A stretch of 64,000 nucleotides of DNA from Aequorivita sinensis (lineage in GTDB: Bacteria; Bacteroidota; Bacteroidia; Flavobacteriales; Flavobacteriaceae): positions 1 through 64,000 of the forward strand of contig NZ_VDMC01000010.1 of NCBI RefSeq assembly GCF_006346335.1, in the 5' to 3' direction. Positions 26,663 through 35,939 of the stretch are shown one piece after another. The number at the start of each line of letters is the position of its first letter. The stretch's first letter is position 1. The notes beneath the pieces were generated by a model. It did no database searches and was not told where the DNA came from. It saw only the letters and a list, made by a program, of their open reading frames with translations. The position numbers and the translations under genes are program-made.

Positions 26663-28672
26663 GTGCTCAAGAACCTAGCTATATTTTTTATTATTATTGC
26701 GTTATCCCCCATTTGGGGATTCAACGCGCATGAAATTGAGTATTCTGGATTTGCTCAAATCGAACAATCTAGAACTGAAAAGTTAGCAACTTTAGACAGT
26801 CTTATTTCCCTAAATAAGAAGACTAATATCGATGCTTTTATTCAATACAGTATTGAATACGTTAAATTAGCTCAAGAACTAGACTTTATAGAATCTGCTG
26901 CTAAAAAAGCGATCGATCTACAACGTCCACTTACAAACTTTCGCAACGACCCTTTAAACGCAATAACCGTTATAAACAGCGTTCTCGCGCGAAAGTATAA
27001 AATAAACGACAGCTTATTACTTGGAGGTTTATATCTAAAACGAGGTATGGCAAACACACAAGTTGATGCTAATAAAGCAATCTCCGATTACAATAAAGCA
27101 TTTTTAAATTTCTCTTATTGCGATTCACTTAGTATTGCAGAAACACATTATTATCGCGGGCAAGCATACTCAAGTTTAGGAAAATTCATACTTGCAGGTG
27201 AAGACCTACACAAGGCATATTCGATTTTTGAAAGTCAAAAAAAGTACGACTGTATGATTACTGCTCAGCAAGGAATCATTAATATGTTTAGTAGAAATGG
27301 TTTTTATGAAAAAGCAAAAACAGAAAGAAATGCCCTAATAGAGAAAATTAGAAAATTAAAATTAAACTCCTTCTTATCTCAAGAGTACTATAATCAAGCC
27401 ATTGATTACCACAAAATGGGCGATAAAAATGCTGAATTTAAATCTTTGCTTTTAGCGGTAGAAAACTTTGATAATGAAAAGTCTAATAAAACTGTATTTA
27501 TAAACATTCACTCAAGTCTTGTAAACTACTACTGCGAGCGATTCCAGATTAAAGAGGCAAACATTCATTTAAACCTATTAGAAAATATAAAACTTGACAT
27601 TCTTGAAGACCAAGTAACAAAAATTAAATATTTAGGTGCAAAGGCTAAATTTTTACAAACCACAGGTTATTACGAAGAAGCTGAAAAATTTGCCGTTCAG
27701 TGTTTAGAAATCGCCCAAAGCATTAATTCTGAAGACGATATAATGAATTCTTACAAATTCTTATCAGAAATCTACTTTGATATGAAAGAGTACAGAAAAA
27801 GCATCGAAAGTAACCGCGCCGCATCTTTAATAAAAGATTCCATTTACAATAGAAGTACCGCAAATGCATTAGCTTACTATCTTTCTTTATATGAAACTGA
27901 AAAAAAAGAAAAAGAACTAATTGAAAAAAACACAAACATTAGCTTACTAGAAAAGGACAATGAAATTTTTAAAAAAGCAATGGTTTTTGGTGGAATAGCT
28001 TTAATCCTAGCTTTCGGAGTTGTTATTTTATATCGGAATCAAATACATTTAAGAAGTAATAAAGATCTTCAAGAAAAATTCAGTCAGGAATTACTTATTT
28101 CTCAAGAAAAAGAACGTCGCAGAATATCGAAAGATTTACACGATGGAATAGGGCAACAATTACTACTCATAAAAAACAAACTGATTAAAAAAGGCACCCC
28201 AGAAGTTAAAGAAATGGTGAATCATACTATTGAAGAAGTACGAAGCATATCAAGAGACTTGCACCCATTTCACCTTCAAGAACTAGGAGTTACCAAAGCC
28301 ATAGAAAACACAATTAGGCAAATAGATGAAAACACATCCCTTTTCATTTCTTCAGAAATAGATAATATAGATAATTTATTTACTAAAGAAGAGGAGGTCA
28401 ACATATATAGAATAGTTCAAGAAAGCTTAAGTAATATTATAAAACACGCAAATGCTGAAGCTGGGAAAGTTTCTATTAAAATATTGTCAAACAATATACT
28501 TATTTCTATTCGCGACAATGGTGTGGGTTTTGATTTTACTGACAAATACCAAGATTTAAAATCTCTTGGGTTAAAAACGTTACTAGAACGCACTAAATTT
28601 CTAAAAGGGCAAATGAAAGTAACTTCAAAAAAAGACTTTGGAACATTATTAGAATTTCAACTACCATTATGA
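26663..28672 (+). CDS. TPR-repeat sensor histidine kinase (HisKA_3, NarX/DegS type)
   Basis: A 669-aa membrane kinase. It has a signal peptide (1-20), an extracytoplasmic TPR array (about 90-400), one membrane helix (about 439-457) and a coiled linker. A HisKA_3 box EKERRRISKDLHDGIGQQ follows, with phosphoacceptor His493, then HATPase_c with QESLSNIIKHANAE and RDNGVGFDF. The start is GTG 26663. Its stop overlaps the start of the NarL-type regulator gene (ATGA), so the two are translationally coupled and probably form a two-component pair. The stimulus is unknown. Confidence 0.87.
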   Translation: MLKNLAIFFIIIALSPIWGFNAHEIEYSGFAQIEQSRTEKLATLDSLISLNKKTNIDAFIQYSIEYVKLAQELDFIESAAKKAIDLQRPLTNFRNDPLNAITVINSVLARKYKINDSLLLGGLYLKRGMANTQVDANKAISDYNKAFLNFSYCDSLSIAETHYYRGQAYSSLGKFILAGEDLHKAYSIFESQKKYDCMITAQQGIINMFSRNGFYEKAKTERNALIEKIRKLKLNSFLSQEYYNQAIDYHKMGDKNAEFKSLLLAVENFDNEKSNKTVFINIHSSLVNYYCERFQIKEANIHLNLLENIKLDILEDQVTKIKYLGAKAKFLQTTGYYEEAEKFAVQCLEIAQSINSEDDIMNSYKFLSEIYFDMKEYRKSIESNRAASLIKDSIYNRSTANALAYYLSLYETEKKEKELIEKNTNISLLEKDNEIFKKAMVFGGIALILAFGVVILYRNQIHLRSNKDLQEKFSQELLISQEKERRRISKDLHDGIGQQLLLIKNKLIKKGTPEVKEMVNHTIEEVRSISRDLHPFHLQELGVTKAIENTIRQIDENTSLFISSEIDNIDNLFTKEEEVNIYRIVQESLSNIIKHANAEAGKVSIKILSNNILISIRDNGVGFDFTDKYQDLKSLGLKTLLERTKFLKGQMKVTSKKDFGTLLEFQLPL

Positions 28673-29310
28673 AAAAGCATAAACATTCAATTATTATAGC
28701 AGATGACCACCCTTTATTATTAAAAGGGTTAAGTGATTTTTTGATTGAGAAAAACTATAATTTAATTGGTAGTGGAAATGACGGAAGGGAAGCTTACAAC
28801 TTAATTGTGAAGGAAAATCCCGACATAGCCATTATCGACATACAAATGCCGTATATGTCTGGGATTGAAATTGCACAAAAATGCAAAGGCCTAGAAGGTG
28901 TTGATACAAAAATTGTACTTATCACTCTTCATAAGGAGAAGGAGCTTTATCAAAAAGCACAAGAACTGAATATATTCGGATATATTTTAAAAGAATTTGC
29001 TTTAGATGAAATTGAAAATTGCATTAAAACCGTGTCTAAGGGGGAACCTTTTTTCAGTAATAGAATCATGGAGCTAATTGACATTAATCCTGTTGAAAGC
29101 AATGATTTAAAAAAGCTCACGCCCTCAGAAAAAAAGATTCTGAAGCTTATTGCAATTGACAAAACTAATAAAGAGATAGCTTCACTACTATTTATATCCT
29201 ACAGAACGGTGGAAAAACACAGAAGCAATATTATCAACAAATTAAACTTAGAGGCTAAAACCAATAGTTTGCTTATTTGGGCGAAAGAAAATCATGAAAA
29301 ATTACTATAA
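28669..29310 (+). CDS. NarL/FixJ-family response regulator
   Basis: This 213-aa regulator has a receiver domain (about 6-122) with ADDH acidic pocket, phosphoacceptor Asp57 (IIDIQMPYMSG) and the lysine in YILKEF. The C-terminal LuxR-type helix-turn-helix (about 147-210) carries LTPSEKKILKLIA, NKEIASLLFIS and RTVEKHRSNIINKL. It is coupled to the upstream kinase through an ATGA overlap. A bidirectional terminator follows at 29351. Confidence 0.92.
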   Translation: MKKHKHSIIIADDHPLLLKGLSDFLIEKNYNLIGSGNDGREAYNLIVKENPDIAIIDIQMPYMSGIEIAQKCKGLEGVDTKIVLITLHKEKELYQKAQELNIFGYILKEFALDEIENCIKTVSKGEPFFSNRIMELIDINPVESNDLKKLTPSEKKILKLIAIDKTNKEIASLLFISYRTVEKHRSNIINKLNLEAKTNSLLIWAKENHEKLL

Positions 29311-29350
29311 GGTTGTTCTTTTCAATCTTATATATTAATTATTACAAATA

Positions 29351-29379
29351 AAAAAATCCGGCCAATAGCCGGATTTTTT
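29351..29379. terminator. Bidirectional terminator
   Basis: A 12-bp perfect stem (29351-29362 with 29368-29379) around CAATA, with A-run and T-run flanks. It serves both the NarL-type regulator gene (plus) and sucB (minus). Confidence 0.88.
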
Positions 29380-29400
29380 AATAGATATCTATTCGTTAGA

Positions 29401-30621
29401 TTATAATTCTAACGCTTTTTTCACATCGTTATTCATTAATAACTCAACTGGATTTTCTAATGCTTCCTTAATTGCAACTAAGAATCCAACTGATTCACGG
29501 CCATCAATAATTCTATGGTCGTAAGAAAGTGCAACAAACATAATAGGTGCTACTACTATTCCTCCATCTCTTACAATAGGGCGTTCAACAATATTGTGCA
29601 TTCCTAAAATTGCAGATTGTGGCGGGTTGATAATTGGAGTTGAAAGCATACTTCCGAAAACTCCTCCGTTAGAAATTGTAAACGTACCACCTGTCATTTC
29701 ATCAACAGTTATTTGACCATCTCTAGCTCTAAGTGCAAGGCGCTTCACTTCATCTTCAACACCTCTGAAACTTAAATTTTCAGCATTTCTAATTACAGGA
29801 ACCATTAAACCTTTAGGTCCAGAAACGGCAATTGAAATATCTTTAAAGTCGTAAGAAATCTTATAATCTCCGTCAATCATAGAGTTTACATCTGGGTATA
29901 GCTCTAATGCACGAACAACTGCCAAAGTAAAGAAAGACATAAAGCCTAATCCTACTCCGTGTTTAGCTTTAAACTGTTCTTTATACTGACTTCTTAATTC
30001 GAAAATTGGCGACATATCTACCTCGTTAAAAGTAGTAAGCATCGCTGTTTCATTTTTAGCTGAAACCAAACGTTCTGCAACTTTTCTACGTAACATAGAA
30101 AGTTTTTTACGCTCGCTTCCACGGCTTCCTGTTCCTGGAGTACCCATAGATGGAGTTGCCTTAATAGCGTCGTCTTTAGTTACGCGACCGTCGCGTCCAC
30201 TTCCTTTTACATCTTTAGAAGACATTCCTTTCTCGTCAAGAATCTTTTTAGCTGCTGGAGAAGGAGTACCTGTAGCGTAAGATTTCTTTTCTTCTTCCTT
30301 TGGAGCTGCTGGTTTAGAAGGAGCCTCTTCTTTCTTTTCTTCTTTTTTATCAGCTTTAGGAGCATCTCCGCCACTTGGCTTTGCAGCGTCTGTATCAATA
30401 ATACAAACCACCTGCCCTACTTCAACTGTATCACCTTCTTCAGCTTTTAAAGTAATGATTCCACTCGCTTCTGCCGGAAGTTCAAGAGTTGCCTTGTCAC
30501 TATCTACCTCAGCGATTGCTTGATCTTTTTCCACATAATCGCCATCGCTTACTAACCATTCGGCAATTTCAACTTCTGTGATGGATTCTCCCGGAGACGG
30601 GACTTTCATTTCTAATGCCAT
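29401..30621 (-). CDS. sucB: 2-oxoglutarate dehydrogenase E2 (dihydrolipoyl succinyltransferase)
   Basis: This 406-aa subunit transfers the succinyl group to CoA in the TCA cycle. The domains in order are a lipoyl domain (1-75) with the lipoylated Lys43 in DSDKATLE, a charged Ala/Pro/Lys/Glu-rich linker, a peripheral subunit-binding domain (about 116-152, PSPAAKKILDEKG) and the catalytic domain. The catalytic domain ends in SYDHRIIDGR (His369, Asp373). It lies 87 nt downstream of sucA on the minus strand, so an operon is likely. Confidence 0.95.
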   Translation of the reverse strand: MALEMKVPSPGESITEVEIAEWLVSDGDYVEKDQAIAEVDSDKATLELPAEASGIITLKAEEGDTVEVGQVVCIIDTDAAKPSGGDAPKADKKEEKKEEAPSKPAAPKEEEKKSYATGTPSPAAKKILDEKGMSSKDVKGSGRDGRVTKDDAIKATPSMGTPGTGSRGSERKKLSMLRRKVAERLVSAKNETAMLTTFNEVDMSPIFELRSQYKEQFKAKHGVGLGFMSFFTLAVVRALELYPDVNSMIDGDYKISYDFKDISIAVSGPKGLMVPVIRNAENLSFRGVEDEVKRLALRARDGQITVDEMTGGTFTISNGGVFGSMLSTPIINPPQSAILGMHNIVERPIVRDGGIVVAPIMFVALSYDHRIIDGRESVGFLVAIKEALENPVELLMNNDVKKALEL

Positions 30622-30708
30622 ATTATTTCTGTTTTATATAAACCTTCGTTTATTAATCTAATAAATTTAAATGTTTTTACTTTATTATTTACAAAGTAAG
30701 CATAATTC

Positions 30709-33486
30709 TTACTTCATGTCTTTATCAAACACGTTTTCAATTACTTTAGCGTGTCTTGCTTTTGAGCGAACAGTACTTCCTGCAGCTGGAGCAGCATACA
30801 TTTTTCTACTGCAAACTCTAAAGTTTTTAGCTTCTTCAAAATGCATCATTAAATAAGAATAAGCTCCCATATTTTTAGGTTCTTCTTGTGCCCAAACTAT
30901 ATCGTCTGCATTTTTATACTTCTTAATAATCTTATTAATCTCATCGGTTGGCAGTGGAAATAATTGCTCAATTCTTACCAACGCAACATCATCTCTTTTC
31001 AATTCTTCTCTTTTATCAAGAAGGTCGTAATAGAATTTACCTGTTACAAATACCAATGATTTTACTTTTGACGCTTTTACCTCCGCATCATCAATAACCA
31101 TTTGGAATGTACCATTTGCAAATTCCTCCTTAGTAGAAACTACTTTTGGATGACGCAGTAAACTCTTAGGAGTAAATACAATTAATGGTTTGCGGTATTT
31201 AGTTTTAATTTGTCTTCTCAATAAGTGGAATAAGTTTGCTGGTGTTGTAACATCTGCAACAAACATATTATCTACAGCACATAATTGTAAGTAACGCTCC
31301 ATTCTTGCCGATGAGTGCTCTGCACCTTGGCCTTCATAACCGTGTGGCAATAACATTACCAAACCATTTTGAAGCTTCCATTTATCTTCAGCAGCTGAAA
31401 TATATTGGTCTATCATAATTTGAGCTCCATTACTGAAATCTCCAAATTGTGCTTCCCAAATGGTTAATGTATTAGGGCTAGCCATAGCATAACCATAATC
31501 GAAACCTACAACTCCATACTCAGAAAGCAATGAGTTGTAAATATAGAAATTAGCTTGATCGCCTTTTAAGTTGTTTAAAAGAACTACTTCTTCTTCGCTC
31601 TCTTCAACTTTTATTACTGCGTGACGGTGAGAGAAAGTTCCACGCTCTACATCCTGCCCACTCATTCTTACATCGTGACCTTCTTTCAACAAACTTCCAT
31701 AAGCCAATAGCTCACCCATTGCCCAGTCAAGTTTGTTCTTCTCAAAGTACATTTCTTTTCTAGACTCAATAAGCTTAGCTATCTTCTTAAGGAATTTCTT
31801 ATCCTTTGGAAGCGCTGTAATTACCTCAGCAATTTCATCAAGCATTTTTAAATCAAATGTAGTGTCAACAGGCTCTAACATCTGACCATCTTCAGAATAT
31901 TCGTAACCATCCCATTCATCTTGCATAAATGGAGTAACGGTTGTTTTATCCTCTTTTCTTGAGTCTTCTAGATTTTCCTCTAGTTTATCCTTGTATTCTT
32001 TTTCTAGTTTAGCAACGTATTCGCTATCGATTACCCCTTCACTAATCAATTTTTCAGCATAAATATCTCTTGGATTCTTGTGCTTAGCAATTGCTTTGTA
32101 AAGTTTAGGTTGCGTAAAACGAGGCTCATCACCTTCGTTATGTCCGTATTTTCTATAACCTAATAAATCAATAAACACATCACGACCGTACTCCATTCTG
32201 AAGTCAAGTGCAAAGTTCATTGCGTGAACTACAGCTTCTACGTCATCTGCGTTTACGTGAAGTATTGGAGATAATGTAACTTTAGCAACATCAGTACAGT
32301 ATATAGATGAACGTGCATCTAGGTAGTTTGTAGTAAAACCTATTTGGTTGTTTACTACAATATGTATTGTTCCGCCTGTTTTATAACCGTCAAGCTGTGC
32401 CATTTGCACAATTTCATAAACTAGACCTTGACCAGCAATTGCAGCATCACCGTGAACAACTATTGGCAATACTTTGCTTGGGTTGTCTTTGTGATGGTCG
32501 TCTTGTTTAGAACGTGCAATACCCTGAACTACTGCTCCAACAGTCTCCAAATGTGAAGGGTTTGGCGCAATGTTCAAGTTGATTTCTTTTCCTGAATCTG
32601 TTTTACGTTTTGAAGTCCAACCTAAGTGGTACTTAACATCTCCATCAAAAATATCGAGTGCGTAATCTTTACCGTCAAATTCACTGAAAATATTCTTTGC
32701 ACTTTTTCCGAATATATTTGTAAGAGTACTTAAACGACCACGGTGAGCCATTCCCATTACAAATTCTTCAACACCTCTTTCTGCTGCGTTTTCGATAAGA
32801 GTATCTAAAGCTGGAATTAAGCTTTCACCTCCTTCTAAAGAGAATCTTTTTTGCCCTACATATTTAGTGTGAAGGAAATTCTCGAAAGATACTGCCTCGT
32901 TAAGCTTTTTAAGAATATGCTTCTTTTGGTCTACAGTAAAGTTTGGCTGATTGTCGTTAGCATTTAGTCTTTGCTGAATCCAATCTATTTCTTCGGGTTT
33001 ACGAAGAAACATATATTCCATACCTATAGATTCGCAATAAATTCTCTTAAGGTGCGTGATGATTTCTTCAAGAGTATTTTCCCCTATACCAATAATTTCT
33101 CCCGCTCTAAATTTCGCTTTCAAATCGTCTTGTGAAAGTCCGAAATTCTCAATATCTAAGGTTGGGGTATAAGTTCTACGCTCCCTAACTGGGTTTGTTT
33201 TTGTGAAGAAATGCCCTCTTGTACGATAGGCATCAATTAATTTTATTACTTGGAATTCTTTAATTACATCAGCACAAATTGCACCTAGATCATAATCCTG
33301 AGGATCTGTTGAAGCAACTACTGAATCCGCAAAGAATTCTTGACTTCCTGGCTCTGAGCCAAAATCAAACCCTTGGAAGAATGCTCTCCAACTTGGTTCA
33401 ATGCTATCTGGGTATTGTAAATATTTTTCGTATTGTTCTGCGATTACAGATGGATGAACCGCGTTTAAGAATGAAAATTTATCCAT
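30709..33486 (-). CDS. sucA: 2-oxoglutarate dehydrogenase E1 (thiamine-dependent)
   Basis: This 925-aa enzyme decarboxylates 2-oxoglutarate with thiamine diphosphate and succinylates the E2 lipoyl group. Visible landmarks are the N-terminal segment for complex binding (about 1-40), FVMGMAHRGRL, HLGW, the TPP/Mg motif GDAAIAGQGLVYE through NNQIGFTT, RKYGHNEGDEP, and in the last third LLPHGYEGQGAEHSSAR. The length is standard. An exact TAAATTTG box lies upstream at 33523. sucB follows. Confidence 0.96.
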   Translation of the reverse strand: MDKFSFLNAVHPSVIAEQYEKYLQYPDSIEPSWRAFFQGFDFGSEPGSQEFFADSVVASTDPQDYDLGAICADVIKEFQVIKLIDAYRTRGHFFTKTNPVRERRTYTPTLDIENFGLSQDDLKAKFRAGEIIGIGENTLEEIITHLKRIYCESIGMEYMFLRKPEEIDWIQQRLNANDNQPNFTVDQKKHILKKLNEAVSFENFLHTKYVGQKRFSLEGGESLIPALDTLIENAAERGVEEFVMGMAHRGRLSTLTNIFGKSAKNIFSEFDGKDYALDIFDGDVKYHLGWTSKRKTDSGKEINLNIAPNPSHLETVGAVVQGIARSKQDDHHKDNPSKVLPIVVHGDAAIAGQGLVYEIVQMAQLDGYKTGGTIHIVVNNQIGFTTNYLDARSSIYCTDVAKVTLSPILHVNADDVEAVVHAMNFALDFRMEYGRDVFIDLLGYRKYGHNEGDEPRFTQPKLYKAIAKHKNPRDIYAEKLISEGVIDSEYVAKLEKEYKDKLEENLEDSRKEDKTTVTPFMQDEWDGYEYSEDGQMLEPVDTTFDLKMLDEIAEVITALPKDKKFLKKIAKLIESRKEMYFEKNKLDWAMGELLAYGSLLKEGHDVRMSGQDVERGTFSHRHAVIKVEESEEEVVLLNNLKGDQANFYIYNSLLSEYGVVGFDYGYAMASPNTLTIWEAQFGDFSNGAQIMIDQYISAAEDKWKLQNGLVMLLPHGYEGQGAEHSSARMERYLQLCAVDNMFVADVTTPANLFHLLRRQIKTKYRKPLIVFTPKSLLRHPKVVSTKEEFANGTFQMVIDDAEVKASKVKSLVFVTGKFYYDLLDKREELKRDDVALVRIEQLFPLPTDEINKIIKKYKNADDIVWAQEEPKNMGAYSYLMMHFEEAKNFRVCSRKMYAAPAAGSTVRSKARHAKVIENVFDKDMK

Positions 33487-33522
33487 GATAAATATACAAA
33501 TGGTCTTTTAAATAAAACGGTA

Positions 33523-33530
33523 CAAATTTA
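33523..33530 (-). promoter_or_regulatory. -7 box of sucA-sucB
   Basis: On the minus strand this reads TAAATTTG, an exact TAnnTTTG match 36 nt upstream of the sucA start. The -33 element is not clear. Confidence 0.4.
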
Positions 33531-33598
33531 CAATAATTAAGCACAATAGGCGGCTCGATTTCATATATTTATTGTTTGAAACTCATAAAGTATTCATA

Positions 33599-34129
33599 AT
33601 GGAAAAGACAGTATATAGACTAATTGCTAAATTATTACTAATTTTAGTAATATTCTACTCAAATAATGCGAATGCTCAGGAGAAACAGTACAACTTTTGG
33701 GACCATGTGCGATTTGGTGGTGGCGTGGGTTTAAATTTTGGAAACGGTTACTTTAGCGGTACGCTAGCTCCAAGTGCTATTTATCAATTTAACAATCAAT
33801 TTTCTGCAGGAGTAGCACTTACAGGAACTTACGCAAGTTTAAAAAACAACAATTCTGCAACTATTTTAGGTGGAAGTGTGCTCGCACTTTATAACGTAAT
33901 TCCTGAAATTCAGCTTTCAGCAGAGTTTGAAGAATTAAACGTAAACCGAACTTATAAATATATAGGTAGCCCCGATGTAACAAGAAATTATTGGTATCCT
34001 GCCCTATATCTCGGTGCTGGATTCCGTAGTAATAATTTTACTATGGGAGTTCGATACGATGTACTTTTTGATAAAGATGAAAGCATTTACGGGAGTGCCT
34101 TTGCTCCATTTGTAAGAGTGTATTTTTAA
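33599..34129 (+). CDS. Small outer-membrane beta-barrel protein
   Basis: This protein of about 176 aa has a signal peptide (cleaved after NANAQ) and repeated glycine/aromatic strands (RFGGGVGLNFGNGYFSGTL). It ends in FAPFVRVYF, an outer-membrane barrel C-terminus. ATG 33599 is chosen because an upstream TTG at 33572 falls in a TATTGTTTG promoter-like box. Relatives next to sucA are sometimes mislabelled as alpha-ketoglutarate decarboxylase; nothing here supports an enzyme. Its 3' end overlaps the prenyl synthase gene by 4 bp. Confidence 0.75.
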   Translation: MEKTVYRLIAKLLLILVIFYSNNANAQEKQYNFWDHVRFGGGVGLNFGNGYFSGTLAPSAIYQFNNQFSAGVALTGTYASLKNNNSATILGGSVLALYNVIPEIQLSAEFEELNVNRTYKYIGSPDVTRNYWYPALYLGAGFRSNNFTMGVRYDVLFDKDESIYGSAFAPFVRVYF

Positions 34130-35100
34130 ACGTTTCGCTCCATCAAGCTATTTCCAAACTGACGAAGCATTTCTCTTTTCGCATCAGCAATGTTTATTTC
34201 GTTTAACACAGAATAAGCCAAATTACTGTATTTTTCAATCTCAACTTGAGTAGCTTTCGCCGCTCCAGAGTTAACAAAAATATCCTTAACCGTTGAGATT
34301 TTATCAGCTGGATCTTTTGGATTAATACTGTAAAGATGTTCCAATTCTTCAGCTTGAACTTTACTGCTATGTTCTATTGCTATTAGGTAAAGAAAAGTTT
34401 TTTTGTTTGCAATTATATCGCCACCAACTTGCTTCCCAAATGTTTCTGGGTTGCCAAAAACATCTAAGTAATCGTCTTGCAACTGAAATGCAATTCCAAG
34501 ATTTCTCCCAAACTGATAGATTTTATCCTTATCACTTTCAGAAGCATCAGCAACAATAGCTCCCATTTTCATAGCCGCTCCAACCAAGACAGCGGTTTTA
34601 TGGTCTATCATATTAATGTACTCTTCTAACGAAACATCATCACGAGTTTCAAAATCCATATCGTGTTGTTGCCCTTCACAAACTTGTAAAGCAGTTTCAC
34701 TAAAAAGTTTAGCTAAATCCTGAAATGTGTTCGGATTGTAATTTTCAAAAAATCTATATGCTAAAATTAGCATAGCATCACCGGAAAGAATACCTGTATT
34801 TACATCCCACTTTTCGTGAACAGTTGCTTTACCTCTACGTAAAGGCGCGTTATCCATAATATCATCGTGAATAAGCGAGAAGTTATGGAACAACTCTACT
34901 GCCATTGCTGCAGATAAAGCCTCTTTATAATCTTTTCCAAAAAAATCACAAACCATCAGCGTTAGGGCTGGTCTAATTCTTTTACCTCCTAATGAAAGAA
35001 TATACTTAATAGGATCGTAAAGTTGAGCTGGCTCGTTTTGAGAAACTGCTTTTTCAAGATTTTGATTGAGAAGTGTGTTGTATTTCGATAAAATTTCCAT
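34126..35100 (-). CDS. Polyprenyl diphosphate synthase
   Basis: This all-helical trans-prenyltransferase (324 aa from ATG 35100) condenses isopentenyl diphosphate onto an allylic primer, giving quinone side chains or similar isoprenoids. The first aspartate-rich motif is DDIMDNAPLRRG and the second is LQDDYLDVFG; GGKRIRPAL is the IPP-binding region. A longer frame opens at 35148, but those 16 extra residues are unlike the family. Product length cannot be read reliably. It is convergent with the small barrel gene, and dxs at 50598 makes its precursor. Confidence 0.9.
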   Translation of the reverse strand: MEILSKYNTLLNQNLEKAVSQNEPAQLYDPIKYILSLGGKRIRPALTLMVCDFFGKDYKEALSAAMAVELFHNFSLIHDDIMDNAPLRRGKATVHEKWDVNTGILSGDAMLILAYRFFENYNPNTFQDLAKLFSETALQVCEGQQHDMDFETRDDVSLEEYINMIDHKTAVLVGAAMKMGAIVADASESDKDKIYQFGRNLGIAFQLQDDYLDVFGNPETFGKQVGGDIIANKKTFLYLIAIEHSSKVQAEELEHLYSINPKDPADKISTVKDIFVNSGAAKATQVEIEKYSNLAYSVLNEINIADAKREMLRQFGNSLMERNV

Positions 35101-35287
35101 TGAATAAAAAATTTTGGCTAAGGTAAAATAAGCATTGCAAATGCACACAATTTATAACCGAAAAAGAGTTGAAACTTAAAAAGTAGATTTCTCCTTTTGA
35201 AGAATAACACAAAAATTTATTCATCACGCCCGCTATTACATCCTCACATCCAAAATGTTAAATAAAATAAAACTTTGGAAACTACTA

Positions 35288-35318
35288 TTGTTTTAAAAGT
35301 TTCCACAACCTATCTTTG
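35288..35318 (+). promoter_or_regulatory. Promoter of the TetR-efflux operon
   Basis: TTG (35288-35290), then 20 bases, then TATCTTTG (35311-35318). This is the best full match in the window to the Bacteroidota promoter (TTG, N17-23, TAnnTTTG). Transcription should begin only a few bases before ATG 35328, which rules out the TTG start that lies inside the -7 box. Confidence 0.7.
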
Positions 35319-35327
35319 CACCCCATT

Positions 35328-35939
35328 ATGAAAGAACGAATAATCCATAAAGCTACAGACCTCTTTTTAAAGCTTGGTTTTAAGAGTGTTACCATGGATG
35401 ATATAGCTCAAGAGTTAGCTATATCAAAAAAGACGATTTACACACATTTTAAGAATAAGACTGAACTTATTAAAGAATGTGCTTGGTTTATGCTAGACAA
35501 TATCACGACTGGGATAGACGAAATATGTGCATTAGATATAAATCCGATTGAAGAATTATTCAAGATTAAGAAATTTATAATGCAGAAATTGAAGGATGAA
35601 CATTCATCTGCACAATATCAGCTAAACAAATATTACCCCGAAATAAGTTCGAGTATTCATAAGAATCAGCTTGAAAAAATGTTGGAAAGCACCCAAAAGA
35701 ATATAAAAAAGGGTATAGAACAAGGCTTATACCGTAAAAACCTTGATTCAGATTTTATAAGTCGTCTCTATTTTATGGGGATAACCAACATTCACGACCA
35801 AGCATTATTTCCTATTGAAAAGTTTTCATCAAAATATAGGGCTGAAGAATACTTAGAATATCATTTACGAGGAATTGTAACACCTGAAGGATTAATGACA
35901 CTAAATAAATACCTTAAAGAACATCACACTAATGATTAA
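35328..35939 (+). CDS. TetR/AcrR-family transcriptional regulator
   Basis: This regulator of 203 aa has an N-terminal TetR helix-turn-helix (about 8-52, SVTMDDIAQELAISKKTIYTHF) and a helical ligand-binding domain without recognisable pocket residues. The start is ATG 35328; a frame from TTG 35316 would begin inside the -7 box. It heads an operon with the TolC-, MFP- and RND-type genes and overlaps the TolC gene by 8 bp. It probably represses its own operon and responds to a pump substrate; this is inferred from context. Confidence 0.9.
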   Translation: MKERIIHKATDLFLKLGFKSVTMDDIAQELAISKKTIYTHFKNKTELIKECAWFMLDNITTGIDEICALDINPIEELFKIKKFIMQKLKDEHSSAQYQLNKYYPEISSSIHKNQLEKMLESTQKNIKKGIEQGLYRKNLDSDFISRLYFMGITNIHDQALFPIEKFSSKYRAEEYLEYHLRGIVTPEGLMTLNKYLKEHHTND

